Source: Anaerolineales bacterium
GTDB lineage: Bacteria; Chloroflexota; Anaerolineae; Anaerolineales; JABWBV01
Assembly (NCBI GenBank): GCA_020634875.1
Contig: JACKAX010000008.1
Location: 50,973-114,972 of the forward strand
Direction of reading: 5' to 3'
DNA length: 64,000 nucleotides
This document shows, one piece after another, positions 51,814-60,371 of the stretch (position 1 is its first letter; each line of letters starts with the position of its first letter). The notes below the pieces were generated by a model, which saw only the letters and a list, made by a program, of their open reading frames with translations, ran no database searches and was not told where the DNA came from. Both the position numbers and the translations under genes were made by a program.

Positions 51814-53369
51814 TGAACAAACGTTACGCACCTATCGGTTTGATTGTGGCAGGTCTTGCGGCAGTTGCTGCGTTTAGCCTGTACTTTATCCAGCGGGAGT
51901 GGAATCTCCCCGTTCAAATTAGCCTGGCATTGATCGTGATTGGGCTTGCGGCCTTTGTAATCCTCGATCCAGATCGAACCCGCAATATGTTAAGTGGGCG
52001 ACAGGCGCGATATGGCAGCAATGCGGCGGTTTTAGCCCTCGCTTTCACTGGGATTGTCGTTGTTCTCAATGTTTTGATCTACCAAAATGCTACCGATTGG
52101 AAAATGCGGTGGGATTGGACTGAAAACAAAGACAATACCCTTGCTCCCGAAACTATTGATATTCTCTCTTCGTTACCTGACAAGGTGGAAGCCCGCGCCT
52201 ATTACACCGCGCAAAACGCTACCAGCTTGACCGCCGCTCAAAGCTTATTGGATAATTTCGAATTTTATGGCGGTGATAAATTCTCGTATGAGGTGCTGGA
52301 CCCTGGCGCTGATCCACTTGCTGCAACGCAAGATGGCGTGACCAAAGATGGTACGGTAATCTTGCAAATGGGGGACCACAAACAACAAGTTACCCTGGTC
52401 AACGAAAAAGAGGTTGCCTCAGGGTTAGTACGATTGTTAAACCCTGACGAACAAAAAGTTTACTTCCTGGTGGGGCATGGTGAATTTAGTTTTGATGAAA
52501 CTGGTGATACTTCGCTCACCCAATTGAAAACAGCCCTGGGTGATCGCAACTACACCTCCGAAAGCTTAAACCTGCTGGCTACCAATGCGATTCCTGATGA
52601 TGCTAAAGTGTTGGTTATCGCGGGGCCGCAGGTGCCTCTTTCAAGTGCGGAAGTGGAACTGATCCGGGCGTATCTGGACGGAGGCGGTTCTCTGATCTTG
52701 CTGTCTGAGCCGATTGCCACGACCCAATTTGGCAATGATCCTGATCCGTTAGCCAGTTATCTGGAAGACGCTTGGGGCATCAAAATGCAAAATGACATCA
52801 TCATCGATCTGACCTCACAAACGCCTTTTGTTGCAATTTCGGCATCCTATGGCGATCATGTTATCACCCAGAAAATGCAATCTATTGCGACCGTCTTCCC
52901 GACTGCCCGCAGTGTGCAGACTTTGGGCGGGATTGACAGCGTATCCGCAACCCCACTCATTCAAACTGCCCAACAATCGTGGGCAGAGACTGATATTGCC
53001 TCTATCAATTCTGGGCAGGTAGCTCCCGATGAAAATACGGACTTAATGGGGCCGGTGAATCTCGCTGTGGTTGCCAATAGTGTTAGCACTGGGGCCCGCG
53101 TTGTGGTTATCGGTGACGCGGATTTTGTCACAAATCAGTATTATGTCGCCTATGGAAATGGCGATCTGGCGCTCAATGCCATTAACTGGGCGGCAGAACA
53201 AGAAGACATCATCAGCCTGACCCCCAAAAACACCACGACTCGTACCTTACAACTGCCGCCTCAAGCCTATAACCTGAACCTGATCCTGTTTGCAGTTGTC
53301 CTCTTGCTCCCTGGTCTGATGCTCATTTCTGGTGTGGTGGTTTGGGTTCAACGGCGACGGAGGGCATAA
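51813..53369 (+). CDS. GldG-like ABC auxiliary membrane protein
   Basis: The 518-residue protein has three N-terminal hydrophobic segments (about 8-28, 33-50 and 70-90), a large extracytoplasmic part of about 370 residues containing VYFLVGHGEFSFDE and VLVIAGPQVPLSSAEVELIRAYLDGG in shortened form, and one C-terminal helix (about 485-508). This matches the GldG/ABC_transp_aux family. A GTG at 51804 is also in frame, but the ATG at 51813 has GGAGG with 8 bases spacing and is preferred. It probably forms the extracytoplasmic part of the ABC complex. Confidence 0.88.
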   Translation: MNKRYAPIGLIVAGLAAVAAFSLYFIQREWNLPVQISLALIVIGLAAFVILDPDRTRNMLSGRQARYGSNAAVLALAFTGIVVVLNVLIYQNATDWKMRWDWTENKDNTLAPETIDILSSLPDKVEARAYYTAQNATSLTAAQSLLDNFEFYGGDKFSYEVLDPGADPLAATQDGVTKDGTVILQMGDHKQQVTLVNEKEVASGLVRLLNPDEQKVYFLVGHGEFSFDETGDTSLTQLKTALGDRNYTSESLNLLATNAIPDDAKVLVIAGPQVPLSSAEVELIRAYLDGGGSLILLSEPIATTQFGNDPDPLASYLEDAWGIKMQNDIIIDLTSQTPFVAISASYGDHVITQKMQSIATVFPTARSVQTLGGIDSVSATPLIQTAQQSWAETDIASINSGQVAPDENTDLMGPVNLAVVANSVSTGARVVVIGDADFVTNQYYVAYGNGDLALNAINWAAEQEDIISLTPKNTTTRTLQLPPQAYNLNLILFAVVLLLPGLMLISGVVVWVQRRRRA

Positions 53370-53372
53370 TAT

Positions 53373-53990
53373 ATGCTTCGTAAAAATACCCTCATTCTGG
53401 TTGGTGTTTTTGCCGTTCTTTTGTTGGGTTTTTTCCTGTTCCAAAAATATAAGGTAGATAATCCAACGGTACCTGAAAGCGATGCACCTACCGTGCCTCC
53501 TCCAACGTATTTGTTTGACTTTACGACAGATAAAATCGTACATGTACTTGTGGAAGGAGGGGACGGGCAAGTTGTTGAATTGCAAAAAGACGCGGATGGG
53601 ACTTGGCTCATGCTTCAGCCCCCTACTTTGTCTATTGGCACTGATCAGACCCCGATCACATCTGCTTTAGCGCAAATAGGAACTGTTCGTGTACTCAATG
53701 AGCTAGACAGCACCTCCGCCCTCGATGTTTTAGGGCTGAGCCAGCCTATTTCGACAATTACTTTTACCCTGGATTCAGGTGAAGACTACAAAGTCGATAT
53801 TGGTGGAGTATCTCCAACCGGAAACGGATACTATGTCCGTGTCAACGGTGGTTCCCCCAGCTTAGTAGACAAATATTTATTTGATCAGCTAACAGGATTT
53901 TTGACTACCCCACCCTTGCTCCCAACACCTGTTCTTACCTCTACTCTCGGCATTACACCGACCCTCGATCTTTCCACACCCCTCCCATAA
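53373..53990 (+). CDS. DUF4340-type membrane-anchored protein of the Gld-like operon
   Basis: The 205-residue protein has one N-terminal membrane anchor (about 7-25) and an extracytoplasmic beta-rich domain of DUF4340 type, with VVELQKDADGTWLML and ITFTLDSGEDYKVDIGG. It is shorter than many DUF4340 proteins, which contain two such modules. The tail is Pro/Thr-rich. It starts 3 bases after the GldG-like gene and is the last gene before a terminator. DUF4340 proteins commonly accompany GldG; their role is unknown. Confidence 0.82.
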   Translation: MLRKNTLILVGVFAVLLLGFFLFQKYKVDNPTVPESDAPTVPPPTYLFDFTTDKIVHVLVEGGDGQVVELQKDADGTWLMLQPPTLSIGTDQTPITSALAQIGTVRVLNELDSTSALDVLGLSQPISTITFTLDSGEDYKVDIGGVSPTGNGYYVRVNGGSPSLVDKYLFDQLTGFLTTPPLLPTPVLTSTLGITPTLDLSTPLP

Positions 53991-53997
53991 TTCCTCC

Positions 53998-54032
53998 AGT
54001 CTGGAAGGAGGCCTGGTCCCTCCTTCCAGACT
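53998..54032 (+). terminator. Terminator of the Gld-like operon
   Basis: AGTCTGGAAGGAGG and CCTCCTTCCAGACT form a perfect 14-bp stem with a 7-base loop. The following T-run is weak (TCCCCTT). Confidence 0.7.
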
Positions 54033-54280
54033 TCCCCTTGGGAATATTCCGTTTAGCACTTCTTCCTCAGGTAAGGAATTTCCCCGTATCCCCCATCTAA
54101 ACTATCACTTTGTCGTGATGATTTTACCGATTACCTGGCTTTTGTCGGTAGCAATTTTTCCTGCTTTCTTGCTAGTCATGTAGGGTAAAACCTATTTCGG
54201 AAAATCTTTTGCACCTGTAGAAAAGTAATTTCGTATTATTTCAATAAGCTAATATTTTCATAACTCGTACGTTTTTTAGG

Positions 54281-54309
54281 TTGCACAATTAATCGAAAAC
54301 GTGTATTCT
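54281..54309 (+). promoter_or_regulatory. Promoter of the sigma factor gene
   Basis: TTGCAC (54281-54286) and TATTCT (54304-54309) are 17 bases apart; transcription would start near 54316, leaving a leader of about 95 bases. The rest of 54033-54411 is AT-rich and holds no gene that I can see. Confidence 0.55.
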
Positions 54310-54411
54310 GGATCAAATTCTGATTAGGACTGATCACTTTGAACATTTCATTTTTATTGCGTTCAAGCAGGGGATTTACAGTGCGCAATCACCTGATTTG
54401 AGGTTCTCAAT

Positions 54412-55623
54412 ATGAATATCAATGACGATCTAATGCCCGAGGATGACGAAGACGAATATGGCCCGCTTTCCCGTTTGCTTGACTTAGGCCGCCAGAAATC
54501 CTTTGTGACCATTGAAGACATTCTCCTGTTCTTCCCCGACGCCGAACAAGACGTGGATCAGTTGGAAGAAGTCTTTGCTGGCCTGATGGCTGCGGGTGTG
54601 GCCTATATGGAAGATGTCAGCCAGGTAGAACCAAATGAGGAAGAACTCACCGAAGAAGATGATGACGAGGAAACCCATCGTATAGTTTCTTTGGATGATA
54701 ACTATCTAGCTCATATTGATACCGATGACATGATCGGTCTTTACCTCAAAGAAGTAGGCCGCGTGCCTCTCTTGACCGCTCCTGAAGAAGTAGATTTGGC
54801 CCAGCGTATTGAACGCGGCCGGATGGCACGCGAAGAACTGGCCCGCGGCAACGTACCTCTTCACCGCCGCATGGAATTGCGTCGTCTCGTGGAAGACGGT
54901 TGGTTGGCCCGTGAACATCTCATAACAGCCAATTCCCGGCTGGTGATCAGTGTTGCTAAAAAGTATATGGGGCGTGGCGTTCCCTTTCTCGATTTGATTC
55001 AAGAAGGCAACATCGGGCTAATCCGAGCGGCAAAAAAGTTCGACTATCGCCGGGGGCACAAATTTAGCACCTATGCCACTTGGTGGATTCGACAGGCTGT
55101 AACCCGAGCCATTGCTGACCAGGGTCGCACCATCCGCGTACCCGTTCATATGGGTGACCAGATTAACAAACTCCTCCGGATTCAACACCAAATTACCCAA
55201 CGCCTGGGGCGCGACCCATCTGTGGAAGAACTTGCCGCCGCACTCGATGTGCCAGCCAAAAAAGTGGAAAACATGATCCAGGTTTCGCGTCGTCCTCTTT
55301 CCCTCGAAACCCCAACAGACGATGAAGATGACTCTGTCCTCGCTGATTTTATCGAAGATCAGGATGCCTCCGCCCCCGATGACTCCGCGACTTTCAATCT
55401 CCTGCGGGAACACCTGGACGAAGTGATGCATAACCTCCCCCCACGCGAAGTCCGTATCCTCCAACTGCGCTACGGCTTGCTTGATGGACAGGCTTACACA
55501 CTCGAAGAAGTGGGCCGCAAAATGGGGGTCACCCGCGAGCGTGTACGGCAGATCGAAGCTCAAGCGCTTAGCCGTCTCCGCCACCCCTCGGTGCGCCGGA
55601 AACTACGCGAATATTTAGGCTGA
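54412..55623 (+). CDS. rpoD: RNA polymerase primary-type sigma factor (RpoD/SigA)
   Basis: The 403-residue protein has an acidic N-terminal part related to region 1.1 (about 1-85), region 1.2 (DMIGLYLKEVGRVPLLT), region 2 with the -10 recognition helix (LIQEGNIGLIRAAKKFDYRRG in shortened form, KFSTYATWWIRQAVTRAI), region 3 (VPVHMGDQINKLLRI) and region 4 with the -35 recognition helix (TLEEVGRKMGVTRERVRQIEAQAL). All regions of a housekeeping sigma-70 are present, but the protein is shorter than E. coli RpoD because it lacks the non-conserved insert. Whether it is the sole primary factor or a group 2 paralogue cannot be decided here. GAGG precedes the ATG by 8 bases. Confidence 0.93.
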   Translation: MNINDDLMPEDDEDEYGPLSRLLDLGRQKSFVTIEDILLFFPDAEQDVDQLEEVFAGLMAAGVAYMEDVSQVEPNEEELTEEDDDEETHRIVSLDDNYLAHIDTDDMIGLYLKEVGRVPLLTAPEEVDLAQRIERGRMAREELARGNVPLHRRMELRRLVEDGWLAREHLITANSRLVISVAKKYMGRGVPFLDLIQEGNIGLIRAAKKFDYRRGHKFSTYATWWIRQAVTRAIADQGRTIRVPVHMGDQINKLLRIQHQITQRLGRDPSVEELAAALDVPAKKVENMIQVSRRPLSLETPTDDEDDSVLADFIEDQDASAPDDSATFNLLREHLDEVMHNLPPREVRILQLRYGLLDGQAYTLEEVGRKMGVTRERVRQIEAQALSRLRHPSVRRKLREYLG

Positions 55624-55637
55624 TGCTTGATGCACGG

Positions 55638-55668
55638 AAAAAAGGAAGGAGCACCTCCTTCCTTTTTT
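55638..55668. terminator. Bidirectional terminator between the sigma factor and a glycosyltransferase gene
   Basis: AAAAAAGGAAGGAG and CTCCTTCCTTTTTT form a perfect 14-bp stem with a CAC loop, giving U-tracts on both strands. Confidence 0.9.
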
Positions 55669-55678
55669 GATTTAAGGC

Positions 55679-57031
55679 TTATTTTTTTCCTTTTATCGCC
55701 AACCCCATCCAAAGAATTACAAGCGGGAGCAAAGACAAAGAATATCGTTGGTAAGGAAGCGGCACCACAAGCAGCAACCCACCTCCCATCAACCCTGTTG
55801 CCAGAAACAAAAACACCAACCCTCGCGTCCGCGTTATCCCTTTGCGCGCGATTTCTATGCCCCCACGTACCATCCCCAATATCGTCAAACTCAATAAAAC
55901 GCCTCCACCGATCAGACCCCGGAACAACGTATGCTCAGGGATTGCTAGATAACCTTGTACCATCGTTGCGGTTTGAGTCTGATAATTTCCGACCTCAAAA
56001 AATTGAAGCGGCAATACATACAATTGCCCAAGCAGCACGGCAAGGCGTTCGCCAGGAGATTCTAGCAATTGTTCTGGAGCAAGTCGTTCCGCGTCGGCTA
56101 CTTGCCGCGAAAGCAATTCTGCCCGTGAAGTCACCGAAGCCCGCAACGCTGCACCAGTATTTTGCCAATACACAGGATTGAGCGCAAACGTTACCGTCCC
56201 AAAGATCACGAAAAACAGCACTAATTGTCTCCCCACTTGTCGCAAATTGGCAGGCGAAACAAATTGTTCTACCATCCGCCTCACTTTATCGGCGAATGTT
56301 GGATTCATTTCGGCTCCCCCAGCCTCTTTCATCCTCTTTGTCCAGATAACTGCCAGAACCCCTAATGGCAACAATGCTAACGCTGACTGTTTGGAATTGT
56401 AAGCCACCGCCATTCCTAGCCCGGCTAACCAGGGTTTTTGATCTGCGTTCAAAAAACTCCATAGTGCAAATAGCACGCCAAATACCAAAGGGCCTTCCGC
56501 CATTGCACGTCGCGTGTGCAACAATGTCAAAGCATTCAACCCAAATAGGATTCCCGCGACCCATCCAGCACTTACCCCGCCTAATTTCCTGGCAATCGTA
56601 TAAGTCATAAGCAAACTGAACGGAAGGAGCAGAGTCACCGCCAGGCGTCCGGTAAACAATAATGCCTCGGATGGCAAGGCCCCGGCTTGTGCATTTTCTC
56701 CCCAACTCATACCCCAGTCCCAATCGGTTGGCAGGGCGGCCAAGCCAAACGCAAGTCGTCCCAGCCCGAGCAAGTAACGTGTCAGAGGCGCATCTATTGT
56801 GCGGTAAATTTGAGCTTGCTCCTCCCGTTTACCCTCATCAAAACCTAAGGTGTCGGGTTGGGAGAAGAGAGTTTCCAAATCCTTACTCATGAAAAGGTAT
56901 GTGGCCTCGTCCGGGTGAAAAGGAACCGTTGGCAAGCCCCAAATGGCGAACCCGGTTAGCCCGATCACGAAAACCCCAAAGATCCAATGTTTTTGCACCG
57001 ACTGCCAAAAACTCGTCGTATTTATCAGCAT
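55679..57031 (-). CDS. GT-C membrane glycosyltransferase (family 39/ArnT-like)
   Basis: The 450-residue protein has about 11 helices. The first extracytoplasmic loop contains FHPDEATYL, the acidic catalytic motif region of family 39/83 enzymes, and DAPLTRYLLG, both typical of enzymes that use polyprenyl-phosphate sugars on the outer face of the membrane. A GTG at 57043 overlaps the stop codon of the upstream gene by 4 bases and is an alternative start; the ATG at 57031 has GAGGGTG 5-6 bases upstream and is preferred. Acceptor unknown. It is coupled to the GT-C gene at 57040-58611. Confidence 0.85.
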   Translation of the reverse strand: MLINTTSFWQSVQKHWIFGVFVIGLTGFAIWGLPTVPFHPDEATYLFMSKDLETLFSQPDTLGFDEGKREEQAQIYRTIDAPLTRYLLGLGRLAFGLAALPTDWDWGMSWGENAQAGALPSEALLFTGRLAVTLLLPFSLLMTYTIARKLGGVSAGWVAGILFGLNALTLLHTRRAMAEGPLVFGVLFALWSFLNADQKPWLAGLGMAVAYNSKQSALALLPLGVLAVIWTKRMKEAGGAEMNPTFADKVRRMVEQFVSPANLRQVGRQLVLFFVIFGTVTFALNPVYWQNTGAALRASVTSRAELLSRQVADAERLAPEQLLESPGERLAVLLGQLYVLPLQFFEVGNYQTQTATMVQGYLAIPEHTLFRGLIGGGVLLSLTILGMVRGGIEIARKGITRTRGLVFLFLATGLMGGGLLLVVPLPYQRYSLSLLPLVILWMGLAIKGKK

Positions 57032-57039
57032 ATCCACCC

Positions 57040-58611
57040 TCACTGATTCCGTTCAAAAATCAACATCCCCTCGCTCGCATAAATATCGGTTGGGATGATT
57101 AATCGCAAGTGGTAGGTTGCCAAAAAACGCGGGTCTTTGAATAACCCCTCTCGCCCATACACTTCCAGCAAAACAATATAATCAGGTTGTTCATCTATAA
57201 TTAAATCGGGGGCAACTGCGTAGACGTTGACGTGCATCTCCGGTGGCACGGGATAGTATGGGATTGCTTCTGGGGAATTTAATCCCAATGTATCCAGAAT
57301 CCGCGCAGAAGTGAAATACCCCAACGCTCCCACATCCCCCGCGGCGAGGGTGGGTGGAGTTCCGCGGGTTGCCGTTGCCGCGCGGATGTCTGGCTCTAGC
57401 GCATCTGCTGCTTTTCGGTATAGGAGTTCGAGCTGGTACCAGGCCATTTCTGGGGCTGGGCGTTGTAAACCATGCTCGGGTTTCAGTTGCCAATCCTGGA
57501 CGCTTAAGAAGAACGGGTACAGGATGACACACAGGGCCAGGATCATCTGTTGGGGCCAGCTTTTTGTCCGGGGAACTTTTAGCAAGGTGGACAGAAGTTG
57601 ATCTGCCCCCAACAAGATCAGTAAAATGTACGCAGGCAGTGGCGGGGTGAGATACCAGCGAAAGATCAGGGGGTTGGCAATGGCGAACACAGCAAAATAT
57701 AGCCAGGGATACACCGCCCAGGGCCAAATCCTGTGTGAGATTTTGAGGGCGGCCCGTGCGCCAAGCAAAAACAAAAACGGGTATAAAAAAATCCCCACGA
57801 CGATGCCAGGAATACCAAAGGTGAGGCTATCCATAAAAGGGGTGGCGTAATGTTGGAGCAAGCGCACTAGGGCGGTCATCGGGGCGAGCGTATAAGCAAC
57901 ACTTTTTGCAGCGATAGAGTGAGGAATGGGACTGCCGTAGTACACCCAGGCGTAGGAAAACCATAAAACAGGTAGCAGGAAGGCGGCCATTAATTCTGGA
58001 ATGGTAAATGGGGAATAGTCTGATTCCCTAACCTTAGACAGAAATCTTTGGAGCAAGCCTGTAGTAAGAAAACGGTCCAATGCGAGAGGCGCAAGCAAGA
58101 TAAGCGCATCGGGACGGGTAAGCAGACTGAGGGCGGCAAGGAACGCGGTGAAGGTGTGCTTCCCGGTCAGGTGGAAGTACACAGCTCCTGTCAGGAGCAA
58201 AACATACAGACTGGTTTCCAACCCACCGATGGCAAAGGTTACGGAAAATGGCAAAATAGCCCATACGAACGCGGCTCCCCATCCCGCGCGGGCTGAGCCG
58301 AGATGTTTCCCCAGTTTGAGCAGGAACAAGCAGGTAAGTGCGTCAAATAGCGCATTCACCCCCATTGCTAAAGATGGGAAAGGCGCGTTTACCCCTCCCG
58401 TGAAAAGGCCTAGAAACGCCATCAAACCTGTGTACAGGGGGGTTGTCGTACCCAAAACGCGTTCGCCTGGGTTGTACACCATGCCATCTCCGGCTAAAAT
58501 GTGGCGCGAGTACCGAAAGGTAATGTAGGAATCGTCAATTGTCCGTGGGCCAGGAATCAGCCGGGCGGCGAGGGCAAGGAAAACGATAAGGAGAGGTAAG
58601 TAGCGACGCAT
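57040..58611 (-). CDS. GT-C membrane glycosyltransferase with DDSYITFRY motif
   Basis: The 523-residue protein has about 11 helices and the N-terminal motif TIDDSYITFRYSRHILAGDG (residues about 22-41) followed by VYNPGERVLGTTTPLYT. This DD-x-YI-x-x-RYxxN/HxxxGxGxVYNPGE pattern is found in arabinofuranosyl- and related GT-C transferases. A soluble C-terminal part of about 130 residues contains ATRGTPPTLAAGDVGALGYF, also usual in that family. The open frame continues to 58755, but the ATG at 58611 begins the first membrane helix and is chosen. Divergent from the gene at 58674. Confidence 0.82.
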   Translation of the reverse strand: MRRYLPLLIVFLALAARLIPGPRTIDDSYITFRYSRHILAGDGMVYNPGERVLGTTTPLYTGLMAFLGLFTGGVNAPFPSLAMGVNALFDALTCLFLLKLGKHLGSARAGWGAAFVWAILPFSVTFAIGGLETSLYVLLLTGAVYFHLTGKHTFTAFLAALSLLTRPDALILLAPLALDRFLTTGLLQRFLSKVRESDYSPFTIPELMAAFLLPVLWFSYAWVYYGSPIPHSIAAKSVAYTLAPMTALVRLLQHYATPFMDSLTFGIPGIVVGIFLYPFLFLLGARAALKISHRIWPWAVYPWLYFAVFAIANPLIFRWYLTPPLPAYILLILLGADQLLSTLLKVPRTKSWPQQMILALCVILYPFFLSVQDWQLKPEHGLQRPAPEMAWYQLELLYRKAADALEPDIRAATATRGTPPTLAAGDVGALGYFTSARILDTLGLNSPEAIPYYPVPPEMHVNVYAVAPDLIIDEQPDYIVLLEVYGREGLFKDPRFLATYHLRLIIPTDIYASEGMLIFERNQ

Positions 58612-58635
58612 TAGAGAACCTGTGTGCTTCCGTGG

Positions 58636-58668
58636 TTGACAAAAATTATCTAACGAGCCGATTATAAG
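58636..58668 (+). promoter_or_regulatory. Promoter of the GT-C operon, likely giving a leaderless transcript
   Basis: TTGACA (58636-58641) is a perfect -35. GATTAT (58660-58665, 18-base spacing) or TATAAG (58663-58668) can serve as -10. Either puts the start point at or next to the ATG at 58674. Confidence 0.55.
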
Positions 58669-58673
58669 GTCGA

Positions 58674-60320
58674 ATGAACGAACGAGTAAAGGAAAGTGTT
58701 TGGATGCGTTGGGGTGTCGGGGGTGCCCTGTGTATGGCGGCTTTATTGAAAGCAATTTTGCTGTGGGCCAAGGTTGTACCCTTTAACGCAGATGAAGCGA
58801 TTGTGGCATTAATGGCGCGGCATATTCTGGCAGGCGCGCGCCCATTATTTTTCTATGGGCAGGCATATCTGGGGAGTTTGGATGCTTGGCTAATTGCGGG
58901 TGGGTTTGCGCTCTTTGGGCAAGATGTGTGGGTGATCCGATTGGTGCAGATTTTGCTGTATTTGGGAACGATGTGGACAACAGCAAAATTGGGGGAGAAA
59001 ATTTTTTCACGAAAAGTAGGTATTCTGGTGGCATGGGTGTTGGCGATCCCGGTGGTGAATGTGACCCTGTATACAACGGCAACGTTAGGGGGGTACGGAG
59101 AGGCGTTGTTGTTAGGAAACCTGACTTTGCTTCTCGCGATAAAGATGAAAGAGACTACACGGTTCATCCGGGGACAGTGGTTTCTTCTTGGCGTTTTGGT
59201 AGGGTTTGGGTTGTGGGTGTTTGGTTTGACGTTGGTGTTCAGCGCTCCGGCGGGGTTGTTTTTGCTTTGGCATTTGATTACTCTGAGAAAAGTTCAGAAA
59301 ATGAACTTCGAAGGTTCTGTAAGGTCGAAGGAACCTCAAATTCTGTTTCGTATTTCCACCTGGCTCACGCCACTCTTTTATGCGGGAGGGGGCTTTTTGC
59401 TCGGGGCGTTGCCGTATTGGGCGGGGGCCGGTCAGGTGGGCGGGGGGCAGGTGGCCGCGGAATTGGGGGGGAGCGCGATTGCTGGGGTGGAAGGGGTAGG
59501 CTGGCTTGCTCAAGTAGGACAGCACCTTGTCAATTTATTGTTATTGGGCACTTCGGTGATTTTTGGTTTCCGCCCGCCGTGGGAAGTGCGCTGGTTGGGC
59601 CTGCCACTCATCCCGTTCATGGTGATGTTTTGGGTCTGGGTATTAGCGCGGACGGTGCGAATGAAGAAAACGTCGGGAATATGGCTGTTGATCGGGACGA
59701 TGCTCACGTTGGGGGCGGGGTTTGTGTTCACCCCGTTCGGGGCGGATCCGTCTGGGCGGTATTTCCTGCCCCTTGTGGTTCCGTTGGCGTTGTTTGCGGC
59801 GGCGGCGGTGAGTGGAGTCAAGCATCCGCGCGGACAGGTGGCATTAATGGCGGTGTTGGTGGGATACGCTTTGATCGGGACATGGCAAGTCGCTCGTGAG
59901 AATCCGCCTGGGATTACCACGCAATTCGATGCGGTAACGTGGTTGGATAAAAGTTACGATGATGCATTGATCGCTTTTTTGCAGGCGCATGGGGAGACGC
60001 GCGGGTACACGAATTATTGGGTGGCGTATCCGCTGGCGTTTTTGTCTGGGGAGGATTTAGTGTTTATTCCCGCATTGCCCTATCATTTAGATTTTCGGTA
60101 TACCGCGCGGGATGACCGGTACGCCCCGTATGATGAGGTGGTGGCACAGGCGGAACGGGTGGCTTTTATTACGACGAATCATCCACCATTGGAGGCGCGC
60201 CTGCGGATGGGTTTTGGAGATTTGGGGGTTACGTGGGAGGAGGCACAGATCGGAAGTTATCATGTGTTTTATAATCTATCTCGTCCGGTTAGGCCGGAAG
60301 AAGTAGATTTATCTCCATAG
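58674..60320 (+). CDS. GT-C membrane glycosyltransferase (NADEAIVALMARHIL type)
   Basis: The 548-residue protein has about 11 helices. The N-terminal loop reads FNADEAIVALMARHILAGARP followed by FFYGQAYLGSLDA, a family 39-like pattern with the acidic pair in the position of the catalytic Asp/Glu. A soluble C-terminal part of about 100 residues follows. Acceptor and sugar are unknown. The start ATG is only 5-8 bases from the -10 box, so the mRNA may be leaderless, although an AAGG also precedes it. It heads a run of four genes that continues past the window end. Confidence 0.82.
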   Translation: MNERVKESVWMRWGVGGALCMAALLKAILLWAKVVPFNADEAIVALMARHILAGARPLFFYGQAYLGSLDAWLIAGGFALFGQDVWVIRLVQILLYLGTMWTTAKLGEKIFSRKVGILVAWVLAIPVVNVTLYTTATLGGYGEALLLGNLTLLLAIKMKETTRFIRGQWFLLGVLVGFGLWVFGLTLVFSAPAGLFLLWHLITLRKVQKMNFEGSVRSKEPQILFRISTWLTPLFYAGGGFLLGALPYWAGAGQVGGGQVAAELGGSAIAGVEGVGWLAQVGQHLVNLLLLGTSVIFGFRPPWEVRWLGLPLIPFMVMFWVWVLARTVRMKKTSGIWLLIGTMLTLGAGFVFTPFGADPSGRYFLPLVVPLALFAAAAVSGVKHPRGQVALMAVLVGYALIGTWQVARENPPGITTQFDAVTWLDKSYDDALIAFLQAHGETRGYTNYWVAYPLAFLSGEDLVFIPALPYHLDFRYTARDDRYAPYDEVVAQAERVAFITTNHPPLEARLRMGFGDLGVTWEEAQIGSYHVFYNLSRPVRPEEVDLSP

Positions 60321-60371
60321 GCATTTGTAATTGGGTAATTTATCCGATTACCTAATGGTTCAATTACTTGT

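Noticed and set aside
59311..59337. Hairpin AGGTTC ... GAACCT resembling the local repeats
   Set aside because: It lies inside a GT-C coding region in frame, has only 6-bp arms, and lacks the ends of the other elements.
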